Below, piece by piece: positions 1 through 6,582 of a stretch of DNA of 8,156 bases. The notes beneath the pieces are model-generated. The model saw only the letters and a program-made list of their open reading frames with translations. It was not told the DNA's origin and did not search any database. This DNA is from an uncultured Clostridia bacterium (lineage in GTDB: Bacteria > Bacillota > Clostridia > Oscillospirales > Ruminococcaceae): NCBI GenBank assembly GCA_947632425.1, contig CANRPG010000077.1:1-8156 (forward strand), written 5' to 3'. Each line of letters starts with the position of its first letter. Positions within the stretch are counted from its first letter, which is position 1. The position numbers and the translations under genes were made by a program.

Positions 1-2838
1 GGTCTCGCCAGCCTTGAATACTTTTTCAAAGTATGTCGGCTTGTCGGTAGATACCCATTCTTTAATTGTATTACCGTTTTTGTCAACGACTTTCAGCTTA
101 GCTCCTGCAAGTTCCTTACCTGTTGTAATATCCTGCTTCGAGATCTGCACCTTCGTGGTGTCGTCCTTCATAACTACCTTGTCAATGCTGCCATCATCGC
201 TTACAGTGAATGCAACCTTTTCAGATACCACATAACCGTTCGGCGCAGTCTCCTCAATAAGCGTGTAGGTCTCGCCAGCCTTGAATACTTTTTCAAAGTA
301 TGTCGGCTTGTCGGTAGATACCCATTCTTTAATTGTATTACCGTCTTTGTCTACAATTTTCAGCTTAGCTCCTGCAAGTTCCTTACCTGTTGTAATGTCC
401 TGCTTCGAGATCTGCACCTTCGTGGTGTCGTCCTTCATAACTACCTTGTCAATGCTGCCGTCCTTGCTTACGGTAAACTCAATATCGCTTGCTATGACGT
501 AGCCGTTCGGCGCATATTCTTCATGCAGAGTATATGTTTCGCCAGCGGTAAGTTTGCCCTCGATATAATGAGGTTTATCTGTCGATGTCCATTCGTCTAC
601 AACGTTGCCTGCGCTGTCTTTAACTTGCAGTTTTGCGCCTGCGAGTTCGTCGTCTCCCGTTATAGTTTTCTTAGAGATCCGAACCTTAGTCGTGTCATCA
701 CGCATTTCAACAACGTCAACGCTGCCATCTTCCGAAACAACAAAAGTTATGTCATTTGCAACAACATAGCCGTTCGGCGCATATTCTTCATGCAGAGTAT
801 ATGTTTCGCCAGCGGTAAGTTTGCCCTCGATGTAGTGAGGAGTATCGGTAGAAGTCCATTCGTCAACAACATTGCCTGCGCTGTCTTTAACTTGCAGTTT
901 TGCGCCTGCGAGTTCGTCGTCTCCCGTTATAGTTTTCTTAGAGATCCGAACCTTGGTCGTATCATCACGCATTTCAACAACGTCAACGCTGCCATCTTCC
1001 GAAACAACAAAAGTTATGTCATTTGCAACAACATAACCGTTCGGCGCATATTCTTCATGCAGGGTATAAGTCTGACCTGCGGTAAGCTTGCCCTCGATGT
1101 AGTGAGGTGTGTTGCTCGATGTCCATTCGTCAACGATGTTACCGTCGCTGTCCTTGACTTGCAGCTTTGCGCCTGCGAGTTCGTCATCTCCCGTTATAGT
1201 TTTCTTAGAGATCCGAACCTTAGTCGTATCATCACGCATTTCAACAATGTCTATTCTGCCGTCAGCAGATACCGTAAATTCAATGTCGTTTGCAATTACA
1301 TATCCATTTGGTGCATATTCTTCGTGCAGAGTATATTTTTCGCCTGCCACCAACTTGCCCTCTATCATATGAGGTTTGTCTGTGGAAGTCCATTCGTCAA
1401 CAACGTTACCTGCGCTGTCTTTAACTTGCAGTTTTGCGCCTGCGAGTTCGTCGTCTCCCGTTATAGTTTTCTTAGAAATCCGAACCTTAGTCGTATCATC
1501 ACGCATTTCAACAATGTCTATTCTGCCGTCAGCAGATACCGTAAATTCAATGTCGTTTGCAATTACATATCCATTTGGTGCATATTCTTCGTGCAGAGTA
1601 TATTTTTCGCCTGCCACCAACTTGCCCTCTATCATATGAGGTTTGTCTGTGGAAGTCCATTCGTCTACAACGTTACCGTCGCTGTCCTTAACTTGCAGTT
1701 TTGCGCCGGCAAGTTCGTCATCTCCCGTTATAGTTTTCTTAGAAATCTGAACCTTGGTCGTGTCATCACGCATTTCAACAACGTCAACGCTGCCATCTTC
1801 CGAAACAACAAAAGTTATGTCATTTGCAACAACATATCCGTTCGGTGCATATTCTTCGTGCAGTGTGTACGTCTGACCTGCTACAAGCTTGCCGTATATA
1901 TCATGCGGCTCACTGGTGGAAATCCATTCGTCAACAACGTTGCCATTGCTGTCGAGCAGCTGCATTTTCGCGCCTACCAGTTCGTCAGAACCTGTTATAG
2001 TTTTCTTTGACACGGTAATTTTGGTTACATCGTCGGTCATGGTTACTTCGGTGACCTTGCCTGTCGGATCAACTGTAAACGCAATGTCTTTCGCGACTAC
2101 ATATCCGTCAGGAGCTAGTTCCTCATGCAGAGTGTAAGTTGCGCCTGCGATAAGTTTGCCGTTTATTTTGTGAGGTTCGTTTGTCGAAGTCCATTCGTCA
2201 ATGACCTTGCCTGCACTGTCTTTGATTTGCAGCTTTGCTCCTGCCAGCTCTGCATTGTTGGTAATGTCTTTCTTGTAAACCGTGACTTTGGTTATATCAT
2301 CAGTCATGGTAACTTCGGTGACTTTTCCTGTCGGATCAACCGTAAACGCAACATCTTTAGCGACTACATAACCGTCGGGAGCTAATTCCTCATGCAGAGT
2401 GTAAGTTGCGCCTGCGGTGAGTTTGCCGTTTATCTTGTGCGGCTCGTTCGTGGAAGTCCAACTATCCACAATGCTGCCTTTACTGTCCTTGATTTGCAGT
2501 TTAGCTCCTGCCAGCTCTGCGCTGTTGGTGATGTCTTTCTTATATACCGTGACTTTTGTTATATCATCGGTCATGGTAATAATAGGCTCACCGTCAACTG
2601 TAGAGGTGGTGCTTACGCCTGTAACTTTGCCGTTAATATCTACGCTGAAGCTTATATCTTGTGCCAAAACATAACCGTTCGGCGCGGCTTCTTCATGGAG
2701 TACATAGCTGCCTGCCGCAACACACTTAACAAGGTGTGCGCTGCTGCCGCTAGTCCAACTGTCTATAACACTGCCTGTGGACGTGCGCAGCTGCATTTTT
2801 GCGCCTGCAAGTTCCGCATTGCCTGTTACAGACTTTTT
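1..2838 (-). repeat. Tandem array of 89-residue SpaA/CnaB domains (10 complete + 1 partial)
   Basis: Measured at the predicted reactive Lys codon, units begin at 2838, 2541, 2274, 2007, 1740, 1473, 1206, 939, 672, 405 and 138. All intervals are 267 bp except the first, which is 297-300 bp because unit 1 carries about 11 extra residues (STTSTVDGEPI region) before its last strand. Each unit reads K-[KQ]-x-I/V-T...ELAGAK...W-[TIV]-S...AG-x-x-Y...E-x-x-AP-[ND]-GY...F-[TS]-V...M-x-D-D. Three sub-types follow each other: units 1-3 (TDDITKVTVYKKDITN style), units 4-9 (SKKTITGDDELAGAK) and units 10-11 (SKQDITTGKELAGAK). The final unit is cut by the window edge, so the true copy number is unknown. Confidence 0.95.
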
Positions 2839-4944
2839 AGAAAACCATATATTTATAGGCGGATCTTCCTCTTGGAATGTTACCGTCTGTCCCTGAGAAG
2901 TTATAGAAACATTTTTCTGCTCGGTACTGAGCTTATATCCTTTCGGAGCAGTCAGCTCACGAATGATATAATTGCCGTAAGGTACTTTATCAAAGGTAAA
3001 TACTCCGTCACTGCCGCTTGTTGCGGTTTTATATGCTGTAGAAGTATTAAAGGTCGTCGTACCCTCTTTGAAAAGACCATAAACAGCGCCGACAAGCTTC
3101 TTGCTAGGGTCGTTTTTGTCTACCTTAGTACCCTTAATACTGCCGTAAACTTCGTAATTAGAAAACGGTGCATCGGAAGATGTTTCGGCAACAATGCTTA
3201 CTGTGACCTTATCACTGTAAGCTCTGAACCTTGGGTTACCGCAAGTTTCTTCTACCACATAACCTGTATCTATAGGTATATCGGTAACAACTGCCTTATG
3301 GGTAGATGTGCCGAGCTTTATCTTAGTCGCATTAGCCTCTGTAGCAGTCGTGCTTTTGTACTTATATGTGCCTGCGGCTGCATCTACCGTATCAAGTACG
3401 AGATACTGACCCGACTTATCTTTGATAGTAAATGTCAGACTTGTATATGCGCTTTCGGGTATAGGCGTGTTTTCATCTGCCATTTCTACTATTTTGTCTA
3501 TTTCAAGAGAGCCGTTTTTTATTTTTTCGTTATTGATTTGCAAAGTTGAAGCCGATGAGGCAGGAACGGTAAACTCTTTCAGATATGACGACGGCGGATT
3601 TTGCAGTCCTGCCGATTTAAGTGCAGTTGGAGAACCGCGCCACGACTCATATATGCGGTATGTGCCATCTGGCAGATTTGCCAGTATAAACTCGCCCTTA
3701 TCGTCAAGTTTAATTTGATACGGATCACTGCCGCTGCCAACACGACTATATGTGTATTTGTTTCCGCTGCTTGTAAAATATACATAACTCCATGTGCTGC
3801 CCGTTTTAGCCTGAAGCGAAAAAACAAGACCGCCTTTTATACCTGAATAGTTAGGCACATTAGCAATGGTTTCACCTTCAACGAATTTCTTTACGGTTAT
3901 ATTCGGTGGAGGCGGAGCCTCTACGGCATGAAACGCCATAGCCGCGAAAAGATAAGAGTTACCGCCAATGCCTATAGTCTGACCGCCGCCCCAGCCCTGA
4001 GCATTATCGCTGGTTACTGAGGTGTTATCATAAACCGCAAACGTATTGTTGGTAGATGTATTGGTCTTAGTATCTACAACTACTGTTTTACCCTCTATCA
4101 GGTTTGTATCTCTGGTCGATATAGTATAATCATACATATCGCCGCTGTACTGCTTGCTTTCAACAGTAAATCCTGCTGCCCTGAGAACATCAGTCCATTT
4201 GTACCTGTCCCACACGCTCTTGACACGCCTCATTGTTATCTGAAAACGGTTATTAGCAGCGTTCCACTTCATTTCCAGCGGATTTGCCTTAGCAAGATTT
4301 TTCGGTGTAGTGTTGCTGTACCAATTGATATATGAACCCGTCGTATGGTCGAAATGGGCATCTATGTTAGTAAGTATCTCATTATACTTTGCCCTTGTTT
4401 CGCTGCTGCCCGAATAATAGTTTATGAGGGGCGTTGAGCATGACGATGACCCTGCGTTTGAAGCGTTTTCGTCCATAACAAAGGTTCTCAACGCCGCATG
4501 ATTGTTGTGCCACTGATAACCTGTTACCTCCCACACGAGCAGCTGCGTTGCGTCGAAATACGCCTGCGTATGGTGGTTTGCCCGATCGTTATAATAGCCA
4601 TAGTGCATTATAAGGCGGATAGCCTTTTTCTGACTGTCAGACATCTTATCCCAATACGCTTGATTTGTATGCTTAGTGTAGCTGTTGGTTGTCCTACAAG
4701 TCGTATTAAATTCAAGGCAAGTCGCAGGAGTTGTTTGACTTGAAATATATATGTACTGAATATCTTGGGCAACTCCAAACGGATTCGAGCCGCTGATACG
4801 ACCGCCGGTGTTTGCCATACTTGTTACGGTAACATTCGTGGCAGCTGCATATGCCGTAAGCTCTGAGAGTGTCGGAACAAAATTTGTAAAAAATAACGCC
4901 ATGACGGTTATCACGGCGCACAGTTTGCTTTTAAATTTTTTCAC
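1..4944 (-). CDS. Giant thioester-domain / SpaA (CnaB) repeat surface adhesin, C-terminus missing
   Basis: The frame is open for 1648 codons and leaves the window at its left edge. GTG at 4944 is chosen as start because GAAAGGA lies 9 nt upstream; an in-frame ATG at 4953 is too close to that site. Residues 1-35 form a signal peptide (KKFKSK, hydrophobic core, AYAAA cleavage region). Residues 37-340 look like a Cys-Gln thioester domain (TQXA/TED family): Cys76 in ATCLEF and Gln134 in ATQLLVWEV. A PPPP linker near 343 leads to about three divergent CnaB-like domains (348-475, 475-595, 595-700), each with an E-x-x-x-x type Glu motif. From residue 702 come ten full and one partial SpaA units. Family knowledge: thioester domains can bond covalently to host amines, and CnaB domains form stiff stalks locked by isopeptides. 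The anchor, probably a sortase signal, lies outside the window. No convincing promoter was found upstream. Confidence 0.93.
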   Translation of the reverse strand, partial: MKKFKSKLCAVITVMALFFTNFVPTLSELTAYAAATNVTVTSMANTGGRISGSNPFGVAQDIQYIYISSQTTPATCLEFNTTCRTTNSYTKHTNQAYWDKMSDSQKKAIRLIMHYGYYNDRANHHTQAYFDATQLLVWEVTGYQWHNNHAALRTFVMDENASNAGSSSCSTPLINYYSGSSETRAKYNEILTNIDAHFDHTTGSYINWYSNTTPKNLAKANPLEMKWNAANNRFQITMRRVKSVWDRYKWTDVLRAAGFTVESKQYSGDMYDYTISTRDTNLIEGKTVVVDTKTNTSTNNTFAVYDNTSVTSDNAQGWGGGQTIGIGGNSYLFAAMAFHAVEAPPPPNITVKKFVEGETIANVPNYSGIKGGLVFSLQAKTGSTWSYVYFTSSGNKYTYSRVGSGSDPYQIKLDDKGEFILANLPDGTYRIYESWRGSPTALKSAGLQNPPSSYLKEFTVPASSASTLQINNEKIKNGSLEIDKIVEMADENTPIPESAYTSLTFTIKDKSGQYLVLDTVDAAAGTYKYKSTTATEANATKIKLGTSTHKAVVTDIPIDTGYVVEETCGNPRFRAYSDKVTVSIVAETSSDAPFSNYEVYGSIKGTKVDKNDPSKKLVGAVYGLFKEGTTTFNTSTAYKTATSGSDGVFTFDKVPYGNYIIRELTAPKGYKLSTEQKNVSITSQGQTVTFQEEDPPINIWFSKKSVTGNAELAGAKMQLRTSTGSVIDSWTSGSSAHLVKCVAAGSYVLHEEAAPNGYVLAQDISFSVDINGKVTGVSTTSTVDGEPIITMTDDITKVTVYKKDITNSAELAGAKLQIKDSKGSIVDSWTSTNEPHKINGKLTAGATYTLHEELAPDGYVVAKDVAFTVDPTGKVTEVTMTDDITKVTVYKKDITNNAELAGAKLQIKDSAGKVIDEWTSTNEPHKINGKLIAGATYTLHEELAPDGYVVAKDIAFTVDPTGKVTEVTMTDDVTKITVSKKTITGSDELVGAKMQLLDSNGNVVDEWISTSEPHDIYGKLVAGQTYTLHEEYAPNGYVVANDITFVVSEDGSVDVVEMRDDTTKVQISKKTITGDDELAGAKLQVKDSDGNVVDEWTSTDKPHMIEGKLVAGEKYTLHEEYAPNGYVIANDIEFTVSADGRIDIVEMRDDTTKVRISKKTITGDDELAGAKLQVKDSAGNVVDEWTSTDKPHMIEGKLVAGEKYTLHEEYAPNGYVIANDIEFTVSADGRIDIVEMRDDTTKVRISKKTITGDDELAGAKLQVKDSDGNIVDEWTSSNTPHYIEGKLTAGQTYTLHEEYAPNGYVVANDITFVVSEDGSVDVVEMRDDTTKVRISKKTITGDDELAGAKLQVKDSAGNVVDEWTSTDTPHYIEGKLTAGETYTLHEEYAPNGYVVANDITFVVSEDGSVDVVEMRDDTTKVRISKKTITGDDELAGAKLQVKDSAGNVVDEWTSTDKPHYIEGKLTAGETYTLHEEYAPNGYVIASDIEFTVSKDGSIDKVVMKDDTTKVQISKQDITTGKELAGAKLKIVDKDGNTIKEWVSTDKPTYFEKVFKAGETYTLIEETAPNGYVVSEKVAFTVSDDGSIDKVVMKDDTTKVQISKQDITTGKELAGAKLKVVDKNGNTIKEWVSTDKPTYFEKVFKAGET
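1201..1667 (-). repeat. Nearly identical adjacent repeat copies inside the adhesin gene
   Basis: Positions 1201-1399 and 1468-1666 were compared by eye and differ at one base (1210 g versus 1477 a, a synonymous Ile codon change). The next difference is at 1400/1667. Such identity in DNA, not only in protein, points to a recent duplication or gene conversion between neighbouring domain units. A similar high identity is seen between the units around 600-800 and 870-1070. Confidence 0.85.
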
Positions 4945-4994
4945 ACTATACATTCCTTTCTATAGATTTTAATTTCGCGTTCCAGTGATATTTT

Positions 4995-5018
4995 TTAAGG
5001 TGGTCGCGGTGTGTTCAT
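4995..5018 (-). other. Possible 7-codon leader ORF ahead of the adhesin
   Basis: An ATG at 5018 opens MNTPRPP followed by TAA, with GAAAGGA about 9 nt upstream. It lies 50 bp before the adhesin start in an otherwise empty stretch (4945-5078). It contains a CGA codon and three prolines, which could slow ribosomes, but a mini-ORF of this size easily arises by chance. Nothing else in the 4945-5078 gap is recognisable. Confidence 0.15.
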
Positions 5019-5078
5019 GTTCACATTTCCTTTCGTTGTTTTCTTTTCTGTCAGATGAAAAAATGCTTTTTTGCATGA

Positions 5079-5110
5079 AAAAAGACTTCCCGAAAAAGAG
5101 AAGTCTTTTT
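5079..5110 (-). terminator. Intrinsic terminator of the CAP gene (possibly bidirectional)
   Basis: An 11-bp perfect stem (5079-5089 pairing with 5100-5110, AAAAAGACTTC/GAAGTCTTTTT) encloses a 10-nt loop. It begins 20 bp after the CAP stop codon. Read on the minus strand the stem is followed by a run of T (complement of the A run at 5078-5083). The plus strand also ends in TTTTT, so it could stop transcripts from both sides. It separates the CAP gene from the adhesin transcription unit. Confidence 0.85.
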
Positions 5111-5129
5111 GATATTAAGTTTTCTTTAT

Positions 5130-6116
5130 TCAAGCAGCAAAGAGTTCAACTGTTTTTATATATTCGTCGTCGTAATACTGCTCGGAAAGAGTATCGTAGG
5201 TCTTTAATACAACGTAGTATGTGCCGATAGCAACGTATTTAGCATTTGGATTAAGAATATTCGCTTTGTGTCCCTCGGAGTTCATATATCCAGCAACGTT
5301 TATTTCAGCATTCCTTTTTGAACCGACTGAAAGGAAACCAGCAGAACCAGTGTTTTCCCCTGCATAAGTCAATTCGGTAGTATATTCGTTCCAAATCGTG
5401 TAGCAAAGGCTGCCGTCAGGTCGTATATGTGCATCATAGTTTGATACTGTCTCCTCATATGCCCTTTGGTCAGCCATTTTTTGAAGCTGAGGGTCTGTCT
5501 GCAAAGGTTGAAGTCCGACTTTTGCTCTTTCAACATTTATAAGTCTTATTTCTTCATTAACAAGTTCTTCTCGTATTTTCTGAACTTCTTCTGCCGTATG
5601 AAATTCAACTTTCGGCGGCTGCGATAACAGCCAATTCATATAATCGTCTTGTTCCTGCCAATCAAGCTCCCAAAATTCTTCTTCGGTCAGCTCTCTTGTC
5701 CACACTCTCTTTGTCGTAGTCGCAGGCTTTGCGGTGGTCTTTTTCGGCGTGGTCGTTGTTTTCTTCGGTGCTGCCGTTTGCTTTGCGGCGGTTGTGTTCT
5801 TCGGCGCGGCGGTAGTTTGCTTTGCCGTTGTTGTTTTCTTTTCGGCAGTTGTCGTGGTCTTGCTGTCAGAGGTGGTCGTTACTTCTGCCGTGGTGGTGTT
5901 CTCAGGAGTGGTCGTTTCGCTTTCTGCGGTGGTCGTGGTGGTCGGCTCGCTCTGAGGCGCAGTGGTCACAGCCGCCGTTTCTGCCGCAGTTGCCGCCGTG
6001 GTAACTGCGCTAGGCTGCGCAGCCGCAGGCTCACTGTCGTCCGCGCTCCTGCCGCACGAGCATAGAGCAAACGCCATCGCAAAAGCCGCTATTGCTGCTA
6101 TTATTTTCTTTTTCAT
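5130..6116 (-). CDS. CAP-domain (SCP/PR-1-like) lipoprotein with Thr-rich stalk
   Basis: A protein of 328 residues starting at ATG 6116, with AGGTGA (6122-6127) 5 nt upstream. The frame is open to a codon at 6158, but that extension would cover the palindrome and has no ribosome binding site. Residues 1-21 are a lipoprotein-type signal (KKK, Ala/Phe core, LCSC with Cys21 as the likely lipidated residue). Residues 38-135 are a low-complexity Thr/Ala/Lys/Pro linker, probably a wall-spanning stalk. Residues 188-305 form a CAP domain, with LINVERAKVGL, His230 in AHIRPDG, Glu254 in AGENTG, and MNSEGHKANILNP with Glu281 and His283. CAP proteins of Clostridia are secreted; their biochemical role is mostly unknown. 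It has its own promoter and terminator, so it is probably a monocistron, with possible read-through from the ParB cluster. Confidence 0.92.
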   Translation of the reverse strand: MKKKIIAAIAAFAMAFALCSCGRSADDSEPAAAQPSAVTTAATAAETAAVTTAPQSEPTTTTTAESETTTPENTTTAEVTTTSDSKTTTTAEKKTTTAKQTTAAPKNTTAAKQTAAPKKTTTTPKKTTAKPATTTKRVWTRELTEEEFWELDWQEQDDYMNWLLSQPPKVEFHTAEEVQKIREELVNEEIRLINVERAKVGLQPLQTDPQLQKMADQRAYEETVSNYDAHIRPDGSLCYTIWNEYTTELTYAGENTGSAGFLSVGSKRNAEINVAGYMNSEGHKANILNPNAKYVAIGTYYVVLKTYDTLSEQYYDDEYIKTVELFAA

Positions 6117-6141
6117 ACTAGTCACCTCGCATATGTATGTC

Positions 6142-6161
6142 AGTGTGCCACGTGGCACACT
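6142..6161. promoter_or_regulatory. Perfect 20-bp palindrome, parS-like candidate operator
   Basis: The sequence AGTGTGCCACGTGGCACACT is its own reverse complement. Its inner 16 bp, TGTGCCACGTGGCACA, matches the well-known Bacillus parS consensus TGTTTCACGTGAAACA at 12 of 16 positions, including the central CACGTG and the outer TGT/ACA. It lies about 13-33 nt after the predicted transcription start of the CAP gene and about 15 nt before its Shine-Dalgarno site. A bound protein could therefore block the gene. In RNA it would also form a stem of about 8 bp. The binding partner is inferred, not shown; the ParB-like protein encoded about 0.4 kb upstream is the obvious candidate. Confidence 0.7.
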
Positions 6162-6180
6162 ATTTTTTTCCTTTACACAA

Positions 6181-6209
6181 ATTATAACAAAAAATCTGTT
6201 CTAAGTCAA
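6181..6209 (-). promoter_or_regulatory. Sigma-A promoter of the CAP gene
   Basis: On the minus strand, TTGACT (6204-6209) and TATAAT (6181-6186) are separated by exactly 17 nt. The -10 box is preceded by TGT, giving an extended TGnTATAAT. Transcription would start near 6174. The -35 box begins only 4 bp after the stop codon of the small membrane peptide, so the promoter is packed against the end of the preceding cluster. The leader between start and ATG 6116 is about 58 nt and holds the palindrome. Confidence 0.85.
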
Positions 6210-6213
6210 GTCA

Positions 6214-6303
6214 TCAGAACAACATTTTGATTATGTATCCTACAAGCCCCATGCCGATGCCTATGGAAACATATCGGATAACGTATTTAATAATGTTCTT
6301 CAT
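6214..6303 (-). CDS. 29-residue single-span membrane peptide
   Basis: ATG at 6303 overlaps the TGA of the preceding gene in an ATGA arrangement (6300-6303). AGGTGA (6308-6313) sits 4 nt upstream. The product has basic residues at Lys2, Lys6 and Arg10, then one hydrophobic stretch (about 8-25) with glycines at 15, 17, 19 and 22, and a Lys-Met-Leu-Phe end. The glycine spacing (SIGIGMGLVGY) is of the kind that lets helices pack closely, so it may form oligomers or bind a larger membrane protein. No known family is recognised. Translational coupling and a good ribosome site argue that it is expressed. It could be a regulator, a toxin-like or holin-like peptide, or an accessory subunit; none of these is shown. 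Confidence 0.65.
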   Translation of the reverse strand: MKNIIKYVIRYVSIGIGMGLVGYIIKMLF

Positions 6304-6572
6304 CGCTTCACCTGCTTTTTGATGCTTATCTGTTTCGGCAGTTCTATAGCTTTTGTCGGCTTGGCAGCAAAATCATGCCGCGCAGCCTTTTCATCTTTAT
6401 ATATACTTCCGAAAAGAAAATGAAGACGGTTGTTGCACAACTTTGCATCGTCGGCAACCAAAAACACATCTTCTTTCTTCGCCAAGACCGTGTATGTACC
6501 GTCCTGCTCTTGCTTAACATCGAGCAGCTCCACAAGTTCTCCGCTGCTGCACTGCAAATATTCCGCGTGCAT
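6300..6572 (-). CDS. Hypothetical protein, 90 aa, downstream of the ParB-like gene
   Basis: The start is ATG 6572, with an AAGGGGG site (6578-6584) 5 nt upstream that overlaps the stop codon of the ParB-like gene. An in-frame ATG at 6599 lies inside that gene and has no ribosome site. The product has no signal peptide or membrane segment. It appears beta-rich in its first 60 residues (GELVELLDVKQ, GTYTVLAKKEDVFLVADD, LHFLFGSIYKD) and ends in a basic tail (ISIKKQVKR). Two cysteines (Cys8, Cys46) are present. I do not recognise the family. Its position in a tightly packed cluster suggests a role with the ParB-like protein or the element as a whole. Confidence 0.8.
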   Translation of the reverse strand: MHAEYLQCSSGELVELLDVKQEQDGTYTVLAKKEDVFLVADDAKLCNNRLHFLFGSIYKDEKAARHDFAAKPTKAIELPKQISIKKQVKR

Positions 6573-6582
6573 ATGCTCCCCC

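Noticed and set aside
523..2010. Long plus-strand open frame of 495 codons across the repeats
   Set aside because: It lies antisense to the adhesin. Since the repeat period (267 bp) is a multiple of three, a frame open in one unit stays open in all. The Cys/Phe/Val-rich repeated product and lack of a ribosome site mark it as a shadow.
1..2838. Regular repeats as a CRISPR array or satellite DNA
   Set aside because: The units are 267 bp, coding throughout, and have no short repeat/unique spacer pattern.
2392..3549. Plus-strand open frame of 385 codons
   Set aside because: It is antisense to the adhesin, Cys- and Arg-rich, without a recognisable domain or start signal. The minus-strand frame is continuous and matches known domains.
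4945..4953. ATG 4953 as adhesin start
   Set aside because: It is in frame but nearly touches the GAAAGGA site. The GTG at 4944 has normal spacing and gives a typical MKKF signal start.
5055..5075. A/T hairpin around AAAAAATGCTTTTTT
   Set aside because: A stem of only A-T pairs with a three-base loop is weak and lies beside a far better terminator.
5649..6065. Plus-strand frames rich in Arg, Cys, Gly or Val opposite the CAP gene
   Set aside because: They are produced by reading the Thr-rich linker codons in the opposite direction. The minus frame shows clear CAP motifs.
6142..6172. Palindrome plus T run as a plus-strand terminator
   Set aside because: A T run does follow on the plus strand, but no plus-strand gene ends there. 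Its position downstream of a strong minus promoter fits an operator better, although a role against antisense transcripts cannot be excluded.
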